Below, in pieces: positions 41,101-47,100 of a stretch of 64,000 bases of DNA. The notes beneath the pieces were generated by a model. That model made no database searches. It worked only from the letters and a program-made list of their open reading frames with translations, and had not been told where the DNA came from. Position 1 is the first letter of the stretch, and each line of letters starts with the position of its first letter. Origin of the DNA: Aplectana chamaeleonis (lineage: Eukaryota; Nematoda; Chromadorea; Rhabditida; Cosmocercidae). The translations under genes were made by a program, and so were the position numbers. The stretch covers positions 248,001 through 312,000 of the forward strand of contig JAPDOI010000107.1 of the NCBI GenBank assembly GCA_029168955.1. Direction: 5' to 3'.

Positions 41101-44100
41101 TGTCCTGCACACTCCTACTGATGTCCTGCACACATTCCATGAAGTCCTGCTCATCCCTACTGGTGTCCTGCACACGCTTCATGATGTCATGCACACTCCT
41201 ACTGATGTCCTGCACACATTCCATGAAGTCCTGCTCATCCCTACTGGGGTCCTGCACACGTTTCATGATGTACTGCACACCCCTAATGAGGTCCTGCACA
41301 CATTCCATGATTTTCTGCACTTTCCTACTGAAATCCTGAACGCATTCTACGACGTCCTGCACGCCCCTACTGGAATCCTGCACAAGTTCCTTATTGTCCT
41401 GCACACTCCTACTGAGGTCCTGCACACATTCTACGACTTCCTGCACACCCTTACTGGGGTCCCGCTTAAGTTCTTTGATGTCTTGCACACATTCCACGAC
41501 GTCCTGTACACCCCAACTGGGGTCCTGCACAGGTCCCATGATGTCCCGCACACTCATACTAAGGTCCTTCAAACGTTCCTTGATGTCCTGCACACTCCTA
41601 CTGAGGTCCTGCACACATTCTACCACATCCTGCACACCCCTACTGGGGTCCTGCACAGGTCCCATGATGTCCCGCACACTCATACTAAGGTCCTGCACAC
41701 GTTCCGCGATGTCCTGCAAACTCCTACTGAGGTCCTGCACACATTCTACGGCGTCCTGCACACCCCTACTAGGGTCCTGCTTAGGTCCCATGATGTCCTG
41801 CACACGTTCCATGAGGTCATGCACACCCCTACTGAGGTCCTGCACACAATCTACGACGTCCTGCACAACCCTACTGAGGTCCTGCACACATTCTACGAGG
41901 TCCTGCACACATTCTGCGAGGTCCTGCACACGTTCCATGATGTCCTGCGTACTCCTATTTCGGTCTCGCATAGTCAACCGACACTTCAGCACACCCTGCG
42001 ACGCCTTCTTATCGATGGTGCGCTTGGAACGAATACGCGCCGCGGTCAAGTACATCAATCCCGCACAGCGTCCTCTTCCTAGCCGGGCGTTTAAAGTACA
42101 CCACCCTGGAGAGCAAGGTGTTTTAATGGAGTTTAGGAAAACAATGACTGATAACGAAAAACCCACCATTTTCATAAACTAATCTTAAGAGGCCGGTTTC
42201 CGAGTTTGAACGCCCGTTAGGGGCCCAGAAGTCATTATGGTGAGTTCTGCCAATTATTTTCGGCATTCCCGTGGCCGATTACCTCTAGTCACAAATTTTC
42301 GAGCGATTTGGTCCACGCCTTCCAAAAAAATGATTTTCGACGGACGGAGGTGGAGGCGGAGGAGGTGGCGGTCGCGGAGGCGGTGGTGGAGAACGTTTTT
42401 GCGTATTTTGAGAGGTCATAACTTTAGAAAGCGGGGACCAGTTGGGATGAAAAGTTGCACACATACTCAGACGTTCGCTGTTGTCCACAGGACACGAATG
42501 AGATGTCACCTCACGCAATGCTCCCTGTAGACATCCAAAAGGGGCATGGATCGCCCCTCGAGAACTGCCCGTCGCCCCCCTCCTTGGTGCCGTAGACAAC
42601 CTATCCGCGGGAACGCTTTTGCTGTAGACATCCCATCGGAGGAGGGTCTCCATCCCCGATTCCGCGTTCACATCCTATCAACATCCTGTAGACCTGATAT
42701 TACCATCCCAGTGAAGCATCAACCGCTTTTTGACGTCACCCCTTAAGGGCAGCATACACACTCACAAACATGGTGTAGATAACAGCATAAATAGGACCGC
42801 ACGGCTCCTACCATGTCGTCTACGACGTTTGAAGCGCCAAAAACCATCCAGGATGCCAATATGTGACAATGTTTGAGCAATCTTGCCTTCCACGTCTGTA
42901 TTTCCCACCCGTTAAGGGTCTTTCACAGTCTGCCGGACGAAGTCGTCCGGCATGTTATAAGATAGGACTGCGGCGTCAGTGCACTCCGCACTGCGGTGTC
43001 GGCCGACCGGCGTCTCAGTGCGGTGAAATCGACGTCGGATCAAGTTATGACGAGTTAGAATGAGTTGTTTTCGCCTTACATTCTGTACTAAAGATTCAGA
43101 ACTGACGGTTGTTCACCGCAGCTTCCCTCGCACAGCGGCTCACTTTTAACGTGCCGGACGGCGTCGTCCGGCAGACTGTGAAAGGGGCTTTAGAGTACGA
43201 GAATTAGAAATGAAACTTGAGAAAGCATGTGATAAGATAGAGTGATAGCACTATCTCATGGGAGCGCACGAGAGAAATAGCTTGACTTGCTTAAATGTAA
43301 CATGTCTGCATACCGATTAACTCTCGTCCATTTTTGAGAGTGCCGCTCTACTTGGGCTGACTTTTTGAAATGGAGGATTACATAGGTGAACGTACATGAT
43401 ATTTTCAGGTGAATAAAGTTGTTTCTCTTGTGCATTCCCATTTGGTAATGCTGTCACTCTAACTTATCACATGTTTTCTCAAGTTTCTTTTCTTATTCTC
43501 GTACTCGAATGGGTGGGAAAAGACTGGCGTGGAAGGCAAGATTGCTCAAAAATTGCCAAGTAATATTGTCATCATGGATGGTTTTTGGCGCTTCAAACGT
43601 ATTTGACGGCATGGTAGGGGCCTTGCGGTCCTATTTATGCTGTTATCTCGACCACGTTTGTGAGCGTGTACGCTGCCTTCAAACAGCGCGATGCCTTCTT
43701 TCGAAACTTGATGATGAGGCCCGATTTTCCTTATTTCAGTTCTAATCTAAGCGCAACAGAGAAATTGGACCCTCGCAATCAAATTTTCTAAAGAAAAACT
43801 AACATTGGCCTGGATCCTAATGAGACTTTTCGTTCCTCTTTGGAGGTTGGCGCAAACTCGGTGAACCTACGTAATAGCATATGACACCGAGTTTGCGCCA
43901 ACCTTCGTAAACGCAAGGTCTCATTAGTATCTATACCGACGTTACATTATTTTAGTAATGATGTCCTTATGCAGACAACACTCTACTGCTTCCAAATGAA
44001 CTACTATAAGTTATACAAACCATTCCAAATGAAATGTACTTTTCTAGAGCCTTTTTCGGACGTACAGTCCAAATATACCCTTTGCGGCTGCCTAGAGTCA

Positions 44101-47100
44101 CCCTGGAAAACGTTATAGCAGTTTTTTTTTCTCTGATTTTTGTACCTTTTGTACCCTCGAAAAAGCGCATTAATTTTATGAAAATCCGGAAACAGACCTC
44201 ATAATCGTGCTCAGGGCCCGAAACAGCCCCCCAAGGCAAAGTTTGGGTGAAAGCGCATTCTCCGAGCTATGTGCAGACTGATGGCGTTCTTGACTTGTAT
44301 GGATTTTCGGTTCAGCGTTCAATTATATCAATTACGGGGTATACAAAGCGTTGAAATTTTTTTTCCAGATTTGACTTAAAATTCAACCTGGGGGTGATTT
44401 GTGGTGCTGATCACGAATCTGAGGTTTACCTGTGGTTTTTCCTAAGTTCGACTAAATTTGTTCAGAGCTTCCCACCGGCAGAAAAATTTGACGGCAAAAT
44501 CGACTTTCGACGATTTCTGGAATCTGACAAAAGATGTGGCTCAAATCGTTCTTTTGGGGTTTATTTAAAGTGCTCAACACGAATCTGATGTCAGTTTATG
44601 GATTTTTGACAGCTTACGATAGATTACGTTGGGTATACGGTATAGTTGTGCACGAACGAAATTTTTGAAAAAAATTTCGATATTTTTTTCGTTCGTTCGA
44701 AAACTCTTCGAACGTAATTTTTTCAAATTCCGTTCAAAAATTCGTCGAACGAATTTTTTTCAAATTGCATTCGTTCGAAATTTTTTTCGAAATTGTACAG
44801 CTATAGTATACGGTAGTTCGATCAATGTCACAGATTTGTCTCAAAGTTTCCATGTGGGGGTTTTTGGGTTGCTGAATACGAATTCGATGTCCATTTGTCT
44901 GTTTTCAAACTATCAAGTTCTGCCTCCTGAATAACATGTTACCTACCGTAACCTACAGTAAACCTATAAATTCCGACAAGCGAACCCCATATTCGTGTTC
45001 AGCAGTACATGTTTATCGCAGTATCCGGAGAAAAATAAAAAAAAAACACCTCAAAAAATCCATGGTGGGTACCCTTAACTAGTCGCAAAGCTTTGAAAAC
45101 GCTCATGACTTCTTTCAGAGTTAGTCAAGGCAGGCTACGATTATGCCGGAGTCACTCACATTTTTAGCTACTAGTAGCAAGAACATCCTCCCAGATTATC
45201 GCCGCATTCAATACGCGCCGAATATGCATTCAACTCGAAGACAAGGCGGTTACGAGCACACTCAGGGAACGTGCTGCTAGGGAGCACGTGCTCTTATAGT
45301 GTTTCAGATTACAGCACGTGCCCCGACAAATAAAACTTTCAATGCGTGCATGATACAGATTCAACTCGATGAAAAAAGGATTTCCCAAAAATCGAAAGAA
45401 TGCGAAAAACTCTTGAGGCGGGACACAGATGCCGGCAGCCTCGATGGTTCAATTACACTAGTTTGCGGTGCTTTGCTTGCCCAGCCGCTGAAGACCTCGT
45501 CCAATCAATCGCGGCCCCAGATAGTGCTCGACGAGCTGGCCGAGTTGCATGTCGGTGTGACGGGCGCGTCGCGTGCCGATGTGCAGCTACGATATCGCTG
45601 GACTAGCTTGCAGCACGTGCTCCTGCGATTAAATTTTGCAACACGTGCTCCTAAGGTAAAATTTTGCAGCACGCGCTGCTTTTTGGAGCACGGGTCCCTG
45701 CAATACACTTTTTCAATGGAAGTGGTCATTCGAGTTGGATACATATTCGACAAGCACTGAATGCGGCAAATTTTTAAGCTCGCAAGGTACTCCATTTCGC
45801 TGATCCCGGACTACGCTAAAACGGCTTCCCTTGTTAACCAGAAAAGGTGATATCGGCTAACTACGCTTATTTTTTTTAAATCTACAATTTTTTCATCTCG
45901 CTACATTTACCTTTCCTCGAGTATTGACAACATGGATAGGAATCAGGGTAAATGAACACCCCCGAGTGATCAGAGATTCCTGACAAACAACTTAAAATGA
46001 CGCAAATGACACACATAAAGGGATGGAAAAAATAAAATTCTGCCTACGAAGGCAGTTGCTGAAAGCTCCGTAAACCACGGAAACCTCCGGGTCCATCACG
46101 GGGAACGCCGCGAGGTGCATCTCTCGGCATGCCACCAACACCCCTTCCACGGGAAGACGTTATTGAAAAACGAATCACAGTTTCAAAAAAGAGAAGAATT
46201 GCCATAGAAGTCTAGAGCATCACCAAAAAATAAGACGAATTGCAAATCTCACATAACCGAAAATGGGAACTTGGACGGCACGATCTTCGTACTACATCGA
46301 TTCATGGACGCTGCCACCGCCCCTCCCGCGAATGTTTTGTAGAACAGCCCATCAACCTGCGCAGCCGTAGACATCCCGAATTGACGTCCTGTGGACAACA
46401 ACTCGGTCTGCGTCGATTTAAGGCACTCGGCGGGATTGCCGGTCGATGGGCTGTTTAACAGCCCGTCGCCCCCTGCTCAACAGCACACTGGGACGACCCC
46501 GCGTAGAGCTGCCTGTTCGCCAGCTGTGACTCGTTCTGGGCGGATCGACGTCCTGTAGACAACAGCGAACGTCTGAGTATGTAATTTCTTGCAGCGCATC
46601 GAATGGTGTACAGCTCGTACCTCTGGTGACGGTATGAATAGGTGATCTTATTGTAGGGCATCCGCGCGGGAAGAGATCAAAGCCAAATCCCCGCGCTTCG
46701 CGCGCACCACAATTTACTATGAATACACGCAAGAGTAACGCGAAAAAATGATTGAAACAAAGAAATCTTAACCCAAGAAAAATCAGCTGTTCTTTATCGA
46801 TTCTTGGAACCGAGCCAGGCATGGATTTATTATGCCCAGTGAAATACATTCACTCATACACTGGAGGGGGTTAGCAAAGCTCTTCAGAGGCAATCCTCCG
46901 GGCACCGGCGCTTGCCCCCCCCCCCTATCGGGGGGGGGGCTACCGCCGAAGGGACAATTTGGCTTGATCGGAGCCCCCCTGTCACTGCCATGAAGCCCCC
47001 CCCCTGTGAATGCCTTGAAGCCCCCTGTCACTGCCCTGGAGCCCCCCCCCTGTCACTGCCTTGAAGCCCCCTCCCGTCACTGTCCCTGAGCACTGATGTC

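Noticed and set aside
40832..42175. 447-codon minus-strand and 388-codon plus-strand open frames
   Set aside because: Both are consequences of a stop-free 42-bp tandem repeat located inside the CDF intron; no start context, domain or exon structure.
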